DNA from: Anaspis maculata | Lineage: Eukaryota; Arthropoda; Insecta; Coleoptera; Scraptiidae | Reading direction: 5' to 3' | Assembly: GCA_949128115.1 (NCBI GenBank) | Contig: OX421963.1 | Span: forward strand, 34,269,979-34,333,978 | Length of the DNA: 64,000 bases | Shown here: one piece after another, positions 41,891-53,936 of the stretch | How the letters are laid out: each line of letters opens with the position of its first letter | How positions within the stretch are numbered: position 1 is the first letter of the stretch | The notes under the pieces: model-generated | Told to the model about the DNA's origin: nothing | Databases searched by the model: none | The model's input: the letters and a program-made list of their open reading frames with translations, nothing else | Made by a program: the position numbers and the translations under genes

Positions 41891-44680
41891 CTCTATTTCT
41901 TTCTGAAAAACACATCCGGTCAAAACGAAATCTCTCTTCAAAGTCCATAGGTCCAAGTACTGTCCACGTACTTTGTAAGGTTTATTCTGAGTACTGCGGT
42001 ACCTGATTCAAAAATACGCAGGAGTTGCCGAATAGTGGATTTCTTCATTTAACGTTTCTCGGCATTTCGCGCATGCGCTCCCAAGGTCAAACGGTCTATA
42101 CCAGTCGAATCGCTACCTCTGTCACTTCACTATCTCCGGTTTGAGGTTATTGGATTGCCCTGAATTCGCCTCCTGAACCCACGACTGCGATCAGAGTCAG
42201 GGTGGGTCTGTCCGGTGACACCTTCACAAGCCCTCAGCGTTGCGTCACACTGCCCATCGGTGAGTGTTCTACGTTCGACTCTCCAACGAAATTATCTTCT
42301 CCACCTCGAGTCACAAGCGTTAAGGAAAACTCCAGGGGGTTGTCGACCGCCGGGATAATGTGGTGAGCCAGCTTTTCCCGAATTTCTTAGCAGTAGTTAT
42401 AAACTTTCCTTTCGTTTGGTTGTTATTTCGCGAAGAATAGTCGACTCTTGCGATAATGAGATCTCATTAGGTGACCAAGCGACATCGCCGAATTCTTGTC
42501 TTGTCATATCCAAACATCCGACACCCTCCCTTACACTGTAAAAAAATAGCACCGCGATTAAGATAATTGAAAAATCTTGTAAATAATAAAGGATCACTCA
42601 CCCTATCCTGCCATTACAAAGATTTTTCTAACTGCCACAGCACCAGATTGTCGGACTTGTATGTCTACGCACTGATGAGCCCCCAATAGGGACAAAACAC
42701 TTGTCTGTGTAGTTCTCGTCTGATGGTTCGGTGTTGTGGCAGTCGGAGAGCTTTGTTTTTTTTTTCAATTATTTTTAACTGGCCGAAAATACGCCAGTCT
42801 TGATCTCAGTGGCCCACCCTGTATTGCAACCATCGTGCATCGAACGGCTGATGTTGACGTTTAATTCTTAAAGAAAATAAACCTTTAAATAAAATCGGTA
42901 GGTTTACGCGAGTATATTCAAACAAGAAAGATGCATTGCGTTTCCGATATCACAAATTGAATTCCTCAAAAGACATGAAATGTTGTTTCACGTCTTGATA
43001 CACGATGCGAATCGAGGCGCATAAACATGGCATGTTCTCTCCCTGATCTCAATATGATTTACTTGAATGTTAAATGTTGAAGGAAAGATTCGGCCAACAT
43101 AAGTGGTACTTATTTGAAATATGGCCTTTTCTCTGTTGTCAGTCGAAATAAAAAAAGAGAGAGGAAAAAGAGAGACGTTTCTCATAGCTGACGTCCTTTA
43201 CGGATAAGGAAATAATGTGACCAGTGGAGATGACTGCCTTTTGCCTAACCGGGGCTTCGTTTCACGGTCTTCTTCGCTCATTCTTTGCTCGTCTCGCCCT
43301 TCGCCGTACTTATCTTTTTCCCTATTCAGAGAATCTCCCTTCAGGTTTTTAGATCTGAAAAAGATAGGTATTGAAACTTTAATGCATGAGCGATTACGTA
43401 AAAGCCGACACGGCGAATAAATAACTTCCAATACACGAAACGGCTCGCGCCCTGGGCGACACGACAGAATCGATATGGACACAGGTATTCCGGCAGCGAC
43501 ATGAAATTACATTTTACATCATGCTGTAACAATAAAGAAGAGACGGAGATGGGCGTGTTAGTTTTGTAAAGACAATCATCACAGTCTGATGGCGGATTTT
43601 TAGATCTGCACCAGCCAAAGTAAACTTTCCAGACACGGTGGAATGTTTAGTCGAACTAATGGTTTGAGGAAGTTTCGTAATGTAACCAAATTTGCGTGTT
43701 ATTTGATTTACAGTCATCAAACCTCAGCAGGTTCAAGCAAATTCATCATGCTACAGCTGATAGAATTGTTCAGACAATTAATTCTACAACGGACGCTAAA
43801 TGCATTGTTATTGCATATACGAATAGGTACACCTCGAGGTACAAAGCCAATTTCAACTCAATTATGCACTTCAAATTAAATTCTTTCCGGTAAACCATAC
43901 TCGATTCATAACCATATGCTTCAAGTGTGGACGTTAAGGTCATGCAACACCGCAAAGTTGATTTTCATTTTCTCAATAAATGCAACTTGCTTCTCAGGAA
44001 AAGGCATCACGGTTACGTTAAAACTAACTGTCCCACAAAAGTCGGCAGCTCTTTGATGGTGATGGTTCACGGTCGTGCTGGGGTTTGCGGTTGGCGTGGT
44101 GCGTTCCTCGAAGAAAACCTGTATTTTCCGGGTGGGAAAATAACGCAAAAAGGCGAAAGAGTTTTTCGCTTAATATATCTGAGTTGGCATGTGACGGGGA
44201 TGGCAGCGAAGGCAGCGTGTCGGAAAAACCCCATTCACGACTACAACACCGGAATTAGCTTCAACTGTCTAGCGGTGTGACGGCATTCACATGTTTAGAG
44301 CAAGCCAATAAGTTTGCGGCTTCGTTTTTCACGTAATCGGGGATTATTTTACGTGCCGCCGTGCTGAAGACGTCGCAGGCCGGGGCGTTTCGTCGATTGT
44401 TTCTTCCGGAAGAGCGTTGTTTATTGCCCTTTTGCCTCGGCTGCCTCCGAGTGTCGGCCTCTCGTTAAACCTTTCCGGCCAGGTGGAGCAATTGGACGAC
44501 GGCGCATTTCCATTTCAAAGACTTCCAAATTCCAACTTGTCGTCGACTCCCGACGAACGTTTTTCCGACGCACGCCTTCCCTTCTTTTTACGGTGGCGTC
44601 TTTATCTGAGTTGGTGACTGCAGGAAAATGTATCACACCTACCTATAGATGATATTCACACAAAAAACATACAGGGGGCC
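41891..44680. other. Unique DNA, no identified gene
   Basis: Mixed-composition DNA with patches of higher GC (42090-42380 and 43900-44640). I see no transposon proteins. A 117-codon plus-strand frame at 43927-44280 is listed separately. The remaining frames are short and overlapping. Confidence 0.35.
43927..44280 (+). CDS. Unidentified 117-codon open frame
   Basis: This frame lies in non-repetitive, moderately GC-rich DNA. It contains Cys, Trp and Gly residues spread as in a real protein (for example GRAGVCGWRGAFLEENLYF). No domain, signal peptide or membrane segment is recognisable. An overlapping 75-codon frame on the opposite strand weakens the case. It could be a host exon or chance. No function is assigned. 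Confidence 0.15.
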   Translation: MDVKVMQHRKVDFHFLNKCNLLLRKRHHGYVKTNCPTKVGSSLMVMVHGRAGVCGWRGAFLEENLYFPGGKITQKGERVFRLIYLSWHVTGMAAKAACRKNPIHDYNTGISFNCLAV

Positions 44681-44716
44681 ATATACAGGGTGGTGAAAAT
44701 TTCGATGCTCACCATT

Positions 44717-46950
44717 GCACAGTGGTCCGAAATTCAATAAATGCGGCCAAAAATCAAATTTTTTAAGTATTTTGCATGACTTTCATATTTTGTGGGCACG
44801 TAAAGAAATAGTGTAGGTAGTCTTTTCTGGAATATGAGTTACTTTGTTCCAGGAACTCACCTGTTCTGGCCCCTCAAAGTTACTAATTTTTTCGGAGTCA
44901 AAGTTACCCTATTTTGCTCGCAAAGTTTAAGGAATAAGTGCTAGCTTAATAATTATACTGCGGCTTTGCAACTTTCACAAAATGATCTTCAAAGGAAGTA
45001 CTTTAATTTGACATATATGGTCAGTCTAAAAACAAATTTGAAAATATTCAATATCATTATTATTTATATAGTTGATTTTTCGAGTTTTTTGAAAAGTTCC
45101 TTGAAAAATACAAGAAAGTCGCCACACAACCCCACTGAGATTTATACCCTAAGAGATACTACAACATTCCATGAATGAAGTAGTATGAACAGTTTTTGCT
45201 CGAAAGTGCTCCATTGGCAAATAATCTTTTTTTTCCGATGTGGTGCGTGCCGTGCATCTGTGCATTTTAGAGTAAGATGAAAAAAAATAGTTAGGTACTC
45301 ATCGAGAGAGAAAACGTAACGTTTAGTGAAATGAACATGGTGACGGCATATCTTTTATCACTACCTATCTCTGGATTTTTGAGATTCGACCTTTTTTTGT
45401 GACCCTTCAGTCCCTTAAATTGTGAATTACTTGTTCAAATCTGTTGCAATTTCCTTGAATATTCACTCAAAACATTGTTCTGTCAACCTAGAGTCTAATT
45501 TGGCAACGCGTTTATAATTCATTAGTAGGAAACCAAGATTAAATTGAAATTTTGAAGGACTGTGTCTCCTAAGTCCTTTATGAGGCCGAATTTTGCAAAA
45601 AAAAAAAACTGGACAGTCGCTCATCACATCATGTACGGACTCTAGGGTTACCTTTTTTAACATTTTCTGGACTCCCTGACCTTCCATAGAATTTAGTTCA
45701 TCATCAAATCTACCGTGATGACAGATACATTGGTCACTCTTTCCTAATTTTTATCCATCGGAGCTGCGAAAAAAGGATAACCGGTAATATCACAAATGAT
45801 CTTGTCGAGGGTGCTATCATGGATTGGAAAACTGCCGTCCTACCCTTTTGAACATTATTGCAGACGGCATGAGTGAGTAGGTATACGAGTCAATGCTGTT
45901 AATCGTATACTTACATGTTTCTCCATTTATAATAGTGATTAATTATAATTATTTCTTTTTATTATGGACCAGGTCCATAAAGAGCAGAACTTTCTGATTG
46001 ATTTCGATTTCAACCCTCTTAAAATCAACTTAATTTTTCAATGAGATTCTTTCATTAATTTTTCCTGGAATCGTGACCTTACTATGGACTAGGTTCATAA
46101 GTTTCAGAGTTTTTCCAATTTCTTTCTAATTAATTGAAACCCCTCAAGACCTCATCCTGCGATGCAGTGTTTTCAAATAATTTGCCTGTGATAATGACCT
46201 TATTATTATGGATCAGTCCCTAGAGTTTCAGAATTTTTCTAATTAATTTCGATTTTATCCCCCTCAAATCAACTCAGTTTTGAATAAGAATACTATAATG
46301 CCGCAGCTTGCCTATTATTGCATTGATAGTAGTTTTTTTTTTCTACAATTTTTCTTTCACTTTGGAGATGAATGCTAATCACGATTATTTCATCTGTGAT
46401 CACGGACCAGCTCCATGAGTATCACAATTTTCTCATTTATTTCGATTTCAACCCCCTAAAATCAACACAATTTTCCAATAAGATTTTTTCAATCATTATC
46501 CATTATTGCAACCACGACCTTATTATGGACTAGCTTCAAAAGTTTCAGAATTTTCCTAATTTATTTCGATTTGAACCCCCTCAAAATCAACCCCATTTTG
46601 CAATGAGATTTTTTTGATAATTTTTTCTGTAATCACGACCTTATTGTGGACCAGTGTCATGAGTTTCAGATTTTTTCGAAATTATTTTCACTTTAACCCC
46701 CTCAAAATCAACCCCATTTTGCAAAAAGATTTTTTTTTATTATTTTTTTTTGTAATCACGACTTTTTTATGAACCAGTTCCATGAGTTTCGGAATTTTTT
46801 GAATTTATTTTGAATTTAGCCCCCTCAAAATTACCCCATTTTCCAATGAGATTTTTTTGATGATTTTTTCTGTATTCACGATTTTGTTCTGAACAAGTTA
46901 GATAAGTTTCAGATTTTTGGCCAGATTTTCTGAAATCTGGACCACTGTGC
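44717..46950. mobile_element. 2.2-kb non-autonomous element, GCACAGTGGTCC ends, ATT target repeat
   Basis: The left end GCACAGTGGTCCGAAAT and the right end, complement of GCACAGTGGTCCAGATT, bound this element. ATT is repeated directly outside (44714-44716 and 46951-46953). The intact opposite arm near 48355-48370 reads the equivalent of 'accATTggtatc' with one ATT, which is the empty site. No transposase is visible. Much of its right half is a ~121-bp tandem array. The superfamily is unknown: the ends and a 3-bp duplication could fit a PIF/Harbinger-type element, but the target is not the usual TWA. Confidence 0.8.
45955..46920 (+). repeat. ~121-bp tandem array inside the 2.2-kb element
   Basis: Eight degenerate units are marked by 'ttatggac(c/t)a(g)' words at about 45961, 46081, 46204, 46399, 46522, 46643, 46765 and 46885. 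Spacings are near 121 except one of about 195, which contains extra DNA. Each unit has 'gtttcaga(a)tttt', 'atttcgatttnaaccccct' and 'atcacgacctta'. Confidence 0.85.
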
Positions 46951-47710
46951 ATTGGTATCTTGGAAACGGTAAGAGATACGAGGTCGGTTAAATTAGAAAA
47001 AAATTGCGCATTTTTGCGGCGATTGAGAATCTGAAAAGAAACTTTGAATATTTTGATTGGTTTACGATTTATCACGAAAAAACTGAAAATTTTGATTTCA
47101 GAAATTATTTTTTATCTTTTCAACCATTCAAGCTATTTCAATCTAACTCCATAGTTTTATGTTTTTGGTCACTCCGAGTCTATCAACGTTGACAGAAATT
47201 TTCCAGGCCTTCTAGATGTCAAATTATGATAGTCAACTTTTGTTTTTCTTATGGCCGCCATATTGGATTTTTGCACTAATAGATAGAGAAAAAAATTAGC
47301 TTTCCGAATTAGTAACCAACATGTTTTTTTTATGACATTTTTAGCGTCAAATTTTGAAATTTTCGTAAATTATTGACAAAATCGGGAATGCTTAAAAAAA
47401 CAATTGAAATATCATCAATAGCAACAACAAAAAAGTGACAGATGGTGTGCAATTGACGTATCTAACTTCTTAATCGTGTTTTGTGCTTGTTTGTACCAGT
47501 AGTTCATAAATTGAATGGGTCAAGGGTGTCTGTGAGTTCAAAAACGTTTGTCGGAACTAGCATCGTTCTTGTTAAAGTTTGACAAATTATTAGAAACGGA
47601 GTATGGATTACCCTAGTTTCGACAGACATTTTTGAATTCACAGGCACCCTTGACTCATTTAATTTATGAACTCTCGGTACAGACAAGCACAAAACACAAT
47701 TAAGAAGTTA

Positions 47711-47849
47711 CGGCTCGATAACAAGTTGGGGCTGAGACCGCCGTCAGTGCCGTTACCATACCAACGGCGGATACCAACCAATCAGACCGCGCTGTATTTG
47801 GCGAGTTACGCCGTCCCAAACTTTGCGCCTGCAACTTGGTATCGAGCCC
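47711..47849. mobile_element. 139-bp MITE with TTA target duplication
   Basis: Ends (C)GGCTCGATAACAAGTTG and CAACTTGGTATCGAGCC(C) are inverted. TTA is duplicated outside (47708-47710 and 47850-47852). The facing arm near 47447-47475 reads the uninterrupted sequence with a single TTA. TTA duplication and short inverted ends fit a PIF/Harbinger-type MITE. The interior is GC-rich ('ccgccgtcagtgccg'). Confidence 0.88.
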
Positions 47850-48475
47850 TTAGATACGTCAATTGAACACAATCAGTCTTTTTTTGTTGTTGCTATTGAT
47901 AATATTTCAATTGTTTTTCAAAGCATTCCCGATTTTGTCAATAATTTACGAAAATTTCAAAATTTGACGCTAAAAATGTCATAAAGAGAACATGTTGGTT
48001 ACTAATTCGGAAAGCTAATTTTTTTCTCTATCTATTAATGCAAAAATCCAATATGGCGGCCATAAGAAAAACAAAAGTTGACTATCATAATTTGACATCT
48101 AGAAGGCCTGAAAAATTTCTGTCAACGTTGATCGACTCGGAGTGATCAAAAACATAAAACTACCAAGTTTGATTGAAATAGCTTGAATGGTTGAAAAGAT
48201 AAAAAATAATTTCTAAAATCAAATTTTTCGGTTTTTTCGTGATAAACCGTAAACCAATCAAAATATCCGAAGTTTCTTTTCAGATTCTCAATCGCCACAA
48301 AAATGCGCAACTTTTTTCTAATTTAACCGACCTCGTATCTCTTACCGTTTCCAAGATACCAATGGTGAGCATCGAAATTTTCACCACCCTGTATATCCTT
48401 TACATTTTCTATAGTCAGTAGTAATACAATGAGTGGTACGATTATTGTCGATAATTTTTTAGTAATATTATGAGT

Positions 48476-48543
48476 TATAATCCCAAAGCTGAAAATACAA
48501 CGAGCCCATAGGGCGAGTTGTATTTTCTTGCATTGGGATTATA
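48476..48543. repeat. 68-bp hairpin
   Basis: 'ataatcccaaagctgaaaat' pairs with 'attttcttgcattgggattat'. The centre 'caacgagcccatagggcgagttg' extends the stem. It could be a very short MITE. Confidence 0.65.
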
Positions 48544-50280
48544 TATAATCAAAAAAAACCTTACAATAATACCCGTAGGTGTAAAGGTTACAAAAAATTG
48601 CAAAAAATAAAATACAAAAACTAAATAACTCAAGTAGCTCATTCCTTATTATGTACAAATTCGGATTATAACGCAATGATATTATTAAAAAATTATCTGA
48701 CGATTAAGCGTACAACGCATTGTATTTGATAAGACTATATAATGAATTGACAGAGCGCTACCCAAGATTCTGGGTTCTACCAGTGTTGTTCAAATGGTTG
48801 AAATTTTACAAAGAACTTTGTGGTATACACTGATTAATCAGGGTAATCTTATTCTTTACTCAAAATGGTTTTTAATATTCACTTCATCATCATCATAATA
48901 AACTGCGTTCTTATTAGCGCAATAGTGCTTTTTTCTTAACGTTGGCAACGGAAGATCTCGAGATGCTGCGTCGGTAAAAGTCAAAAGTTGGAAACGTCAT
49001 TGTTTGACGTTCGAGTTTGTAGGTTAGTTGCAGTTGGAAATCGGAAGATGAAAAACGCTTTCAAACAAAAAGTGCTATGAAAAAGTGCAGTAGACCTATT
49101 CAGAATCAGAAGTGGCTTTCATGCCATATATCCAGCTACACTGGAATTTCTCACCAAATTCAGGGTGCTACTGCGAAATGGACAAATCAGAGGATATTAT
49201 ACCAGAGAATGGACAAGAGGGCGACAGGTTATACAATGTTATGATTGATTTTATTGAAATACTTGAAGGTTTTTTCTTCTTCAGCATAAAGGGAACCTCA
49301 GACTGATCTTGGAAAGTGCAGAAGCTTCAAGAAATTCTCTAAATGAAGCAATGGAGATGGAACGTTTCGATCGATTGACACTTTGTAGCATACAATTTTT
49401 CTCAATGCAAATTATTTGTAAAAACCAATTGAGTAAAATGCGTTATATTTGTACTGAATTTGTTTAAATAATTTAATGAAACAATACGGAAGTAAGACAA
49501 AGTTGAGAGTCGAGGAACATACTTAAAAAAACATGATTATTGCATGAACGGTAAGTTAGTGACACGAAGTTGAGATTCAAGACACATACTCCAGTAAAGC
49601 ATGCATGGATAGATAAAAAAACTATTGCCTACACTTTATGTTATCACAATTCACTCAAATATTGTAACAGGCTGGGGAGAGTCTTCACATGCAAAGTTGT
49701 ATCTTGATTCAATGTATTTAATGAAACCGAAGGACATTTTTCTTTGATGTAGCAGAAGCGTCTGCTTGTAATTTGAAAGCCGTTGTATAAGCCATTTTTG
49801 GTGAAGGCCGTGAGTAGATAAAATTGAGATTCCTCTTGGAAAATTAAACAGCGTGTGTCCTGTTCCCAGTTCAACAAAACTTGGGCTTCTTTTTTTCTTC
49901 TCCTATAAATCAAAAAGCACAAAAATTAACAACTAACGGTGTGGAATGAAAATTTACTAGGAAAGTGGGAATACTTATACCTTTAAATGGTAGAAAATGC
50001 TCTATAATGCATGGAAAACGTTCTTGCAATGTTCAGTTTCATATATTTTGATTGTGACAACCAGTGACAACTGACAGCACTGACATTGCGTAAATGCGCT
50101 CTGAATGACAGCCACTGCCCTGGTCTGGGAGAGGGGGAAGGACCACGGTACCACAGCGATAATATTTACGTCAAGGAGGACGCCTGTATTGCCGGGGTGG
50201 TAAGCGTAGAGACGTGCTGATTGGCTGCCTATGCGCATTTCAAGAGTTTTGATTGGTTCTTGTTCAATGTATTATATAGT
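48544..50280. other. Unique DNA with one coding-like frame
   Basis: No repeats are evident. A minus-strand frame at 49644-49910 is listed separately. Other frames are short and overlapping. Confidence 0.35.
49644..49901 (-). CDS. Unidentified coding-like frame, possible terminal exon
   Basis: On the minus strand a good splice acceptor, 'gctttttgatttatag', ends at about 49902. It is followed by an open frame of about 85 codons ending in TGA at 49644. The peptide has protein-like composition, including the stretch TAFTKNGLYNGFQITSRRFC. No upstream exon could be joined in a compatible frame: the obvious short intron starting near 49985 would bring in a stop. No domain is recognised. It may be a gene relic or a captured fragment. 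Confidence 0.22.
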   Translation of the reverse strand, partial: RRKKEAQVLLNWEQDTRCLIFQEESQFYLLTAFTKNGLYNGFQITSRRFCYIKEKCPSVSLNTLNQDTTLHVKTLPSLLQYLSEL

Positions 50281-50447
50281 CAGTAGAATAACTTTTTGGA
50301 GCAAAAATAAAGTGACAAGCTGGGCGGCTACGACCGCGGCTGATGGCACCTGCAAAGTTTTGGAGCAAAACTATCAACGGCCATCGGCCGTATTCTCCCA
50401 ACGCTCCAGCTTGTCACTTTATTTTTGCTCCAAAAAGTCATTCTACT
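50281..50447. repeat. 167-bp hairpin element with 43-bp arms
   Basis: 'cagtagaataactttttgga' at 50281 pairs with 'tccaaaaagtcattctactg' ending at 50447. The pairing continues inward through 'gcaaaaataaagtgacaagctgg' and its complement. The ~80-bp loop repeats 'ttttggagcaaaac', part of the arm. Confidence 0.8.
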
Positions 50448-50702
50448 GAAAATAAGAAGTGTATGGGATATAGCAAAATATATGTTTTACGAGTTGCAAG
50501 TTGAAACTACAACTAGTACTGGTGTCTCAAATTTCAACAGAACGATATTGGTTTCTCGCTTGATGGGATCTTTGTAGCCAAGTCCCCACAATTGTGCCTT
50601 ATGATGAAGTCAACTGGACCTGCCTGCGTTGAGGGTATAGGGATATCACATTACGTTAGAAGTGAGCTGCAGTTTGTAATTAGGTACTGTTTATGATAAG
50701 TA

Positions 50703-51609
50703 CAAGGTGTTCACGATAAAATAATTCACCCCCCGCTAGGAGATTCCCCTTTGAGATATTTTAAAAAACTAAAAACTTTTTCTTAACGATTTTTCCCAGG
50801 GATCTTGAATCGATTGTCTAAAAGTTTTTCAATTGGTACCGTATACAGTGTGTGACATGTAACTTTTTTATTTCAAATGCAACACCCTATATTTTATTAC
50901 GTCATTTGATGAAGCCTTTCGTTCTCATTACGAAGATATGTAACATTCATGATTTATTTTGACAAGGAAGCTGTCAAAAAAAATTATAAAATAGGTACCT
51001 AGTCAAATAAATTGAAAATTACGCGACACCCTGTATCAGGAACGAATTAGACCATTTATTCATGCAGAGTTGAATTCTGCAGACAAAATGCTGCGAGAAT
51101 AACTTTTTTTTAAGTGAAATGTAGAAACCAAAGCCATCTTGCCGCGAAAAAAAATTATTTGACTACCTATTTTATTATTTTTCCGACAATTTATTGGTGA
51201 TAAATCATAAGTGTCATATATATATTTGTAATCAGAAAAAAAGGCTCCACCAAATAACGAAATAAATAAATTTTAATTAAATTAATTAATGTTTTCCTCC
51301 TTCTCGGCTTATCAGTGCCATAGGAGTTTTTGCGCCTTTTATTGATAACAGTGAATTATTACATAGGAATTACAATATACGCAAATTTTTCAACAAACAC
51401 AACATACACAATAACGAAATAAAATATAGGGTGTTGTATTTGAAATAAAAAAGTTACATATCACACCCTTTATACGGTACCAATTAAAAACTTTTGGAGG
51501 ATCGATTCAAGGTCCCTGGGAAAAATCGTAAAGGAAAAGTTTTTAGTTCTTCGAAATATCTTGAAGAGGAATCTACTGGAGGGGGGTGAATTTTATCGTG
51601 AACACTCTG
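50703..51609. mobile_element. TA-flanked foldback, CAAGGTG/CACTCTG ends
   Basis: 'tacaaggtgttcacgataaa' at 50701 faces 'ttatcgtgaacactctgta' ending at 51611. Inward pairs include 'ggtaccgtatacagtgtgtg' with its diverged complement near 51460-51482, 'tttttatttcaaatgcaaca' with 'tgttgtatttgaaataaaaa', and 'ataggtacctagtcaaataa' (50990) with 'ttatttgactacctatt' (51147). It is a member of the TA/CAGGGTG-type group. No ORF. Confidence 0.82.
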
Positions 51610-51619
51610 TACCTAAAGT

Positions 51620-53420
51620 GACAGCCAATATCAAATTGAACCTTCATTTTAACTTTCTTTTTCATTCCTTACATCCAGTTCCACCAGCGAATTTAATTAT
51701 TGTTAGCTAATGGGCTACTTGCCCAAATTTTTTTTATTGGCTTAATCGAAAGTATGGGCAAAAATATTGTACCCGTATTTTTTCTTTTTCCTAAATTCCC
51801 AAAACTGCGGCCGTAGTGTCTGTTTTAAAAATATATTTGTGACGTCACAAATATACTAAAAACTAAACAAACAGCACTGTTGGGTTGAAAACTCAAAAAA
51901 CAGTTAGAGTGGCTTAACAGTATTTGAAAAATACAGACAGAAAAATTTCACTAAAGATTCCCGACTTTTACTAACCTTTAAAAAAAAAATCGAAAAAAAA
52001 ATCTTTTTAATCAATGGATATATTTTCCGGAAATTTTCAGAAAATACTATTTATTACTCTTGTTGATGATTGAAAGTGTTTCCAGTCAAATCTGTTTCAT
52101 TGGCAAGTACCCCATTGACCCCGGAAAATGCATACAAGCTGTTGTGGTCTGAACATTTTTACATAATCTTTCGTGAAACTTGTGTTTTCTGTGGTCACTA
52201 AACCAATAATCACCAAAGAAAATGTCTCAATTAGTTAACAATGAATAAATTCGCTGGTGGAACTGGCTACTAGAGACTCAATTTCGCAAAATCCCTCCTT
52301 AGTGAGCACTTTTGAGAGTGCAAGACATCCTAAAAATTTCAAGCTCTTAGGCTTAGTGATCTAGGCTGTGCGTTGGTGAGTGAGTTAGGACACTTTGGTT
52401 TTATAGGATATCGATTAATTTTCTTCCCGCATGAAAATATTTCTCGATTTTAAAGGCCCTTGATTGTTCGAACATAAAATTTTCTTCCTTTATCTTGAAA
52501 GCAGCGGACACAATACAGGGAACGACGCAAAACAAAAGAACGAATTATGGGCGTACACAACGACCGAGGGAAGAAAAATGTAGAGAGACGACGCCACGTC
52601 TGCAAACATGATAAACGTCATCTTGGACGGACGTTATTTTTATTTGTCATCGATGGAATAAAAACGCCGAAACAATGGATTAAGCAGCATCAGAAAGAAA
52701 AGCTTCGTCTCGAGTCGCGCAAAGGAAGGCCTCCGTCTGTCATTTCCATAGGCCACTTGATATCTAACGAGCGCCCCGTTGAATATTTATATGCCCTTCA
52801 TATCGCCGCCCCGAGCAAATGGAAATATCTTATATAGTTCACTTCTCATCTTTTCTCTTCTGTCTTCCGATTTAATGAACTCCGATAGTAAATTCAGCCT
52901 TGAGTACTCACCGTTTCATCTCACTACTATAAAGAGAGCTCGCATCGACGGCGCTGGGGGTTCCTCTCGTTCTTTTTGCTCTATTTTTCCCGCACCTTTT
53001 TTCTTTTGGTTCGTTTTTTGCCCTCGTTCCCTTGCATTTTCACCCACCTTTGCTCGAGCACGTCTCTAAATTATTCATCTATGTAAATAACGGCGGCGGC
53101 GGCAGGCGAGAAAAATTCGACCCACTGGGGAGAACGCCACCGGAATCGAGACAATTAACGATTAAATTTTTTAGAAAACTGCGCGCTGCATCCCACTGGG
53201 GATTAAGGATTTAAAGGTACTCTGTTATACTACAATCATGATAGGCTCAACTCTTTGGGGCACGGGACCACATTTGCCACAGTTGTTCTTTTTTTATTTA
53301 TGTCGTTCTGCAGATTAGTGTGTTTGGGCTTTGACTAATGTTTACACCTAGCTTCAACAACGGAATGATAGCTAAATTTCACTTGAGTTCAATTGGAACC
53401 TCAAACAAACTTACAGTAAT
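51620..53420. other. Unique DNA, no identified gene
   Basis: The first half is AT-rich. From about 52500 to 53215 the DNA is more GC-rich with no repeats. A 96-codon plus frame at 52547-52837 and an overlapping frame at 52779-53069 have no recognisable motif. The block may be conserved non-coding DNA or include an exon, but the sequence alone does not decide. Confidence 0.35.
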
Positions 53421-53423
53421 GTA

Positions 53424-53621
53424 GAGGGTCTTAAGTACTGGCTGTTGAAATTTTGAGGGATGACTCCCCATTAAAATTAAATCAAAAAATTAAAAACTTC
53501 AACACCTTGGATCTTTTAAAGAAAGCATTTTAGGACCATGAGTTTTTCTTATAATTTTTCGACTTCATTTTTTTGGGGAATCATTCTTCAAAGTTTGCAA
53601 CAACCAGTACCTAACACCCTG
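53424..53621. mobile_element. 198-bp TA-flanked hairpin element
   Basis: 'taGAGGGTCTTAAGTACTGG' at 53422 faces 'CCAGTACCTAACACCCTGta' ending at 53623. The pairing continues for about 45 bp per arm ('atgactcccca' with 'ggggaatcat'). It is a short member of the TA/CAGGGTG-type group. Confidence 0.7.
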
Positions 53622-53805
53622 TATGAATGTTGTAGCAGTAGGTGGATTTCTGTTTCTTCTTCTCATCCTACAGATGAGCAATGGCTGTCGATAAAGTATT
53701 AATTTCTTCATTCCGATGTTATGCGGCTTTGCTTTTTACCTGCAAGAACACTATATACTAATTAAAATCTAACCTTACTTGAAGCACCTTGAAGCATGGT
53801 ATAAG

Positions 53806-53936
53806 TACCGTATGATCAAAATCAAAAACTTTCCTACTCTAGGCAGGCTGTGGCCTGGCCAAAATTAGCCTTGTTTACCTGTCAATGGCCAGACCACAGC
53901 CTACCTAGAGGAGAAAAGTTTTTGATCATACGGTAC
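53806..53936. repeat. 131-bp hairpin element
   Basis: 'gtaccgtatgatcaaaa' faces 'tttttgatcatacggtac', and the stem continues through 'ctctaggcaggctgtggcct' and 'agaccacagcctacctagag' to 'ggccaaaattagcc'. It is a near-perfect MITE-like hairpin. Confidence 0.8.

Larger units (their letters stand above)
44686..48391. mobile_element. TA/CAGGGTG palindromic element with two nested insertions
   Basis: The left end CAGGGTGGTGAAAATTTCGA (44686) and the right end CACCCTG (48391) are flanked by TA. The palindrome consists of 44686-44716 and 46954-48391, with arms that pair from 'ggtatcttggaaacggtaag' (about 46955) to 'cttaccgtttccaagatacc' (about 48342) and turn near 47600. Two insertions interrupt it, at 44717-46950 and 47711-47849. 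In both cases the opposite arm preserves the uninterrupted sequence. Without them the element is about 1.33 kb and non-coding. Confidence 0.88.
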
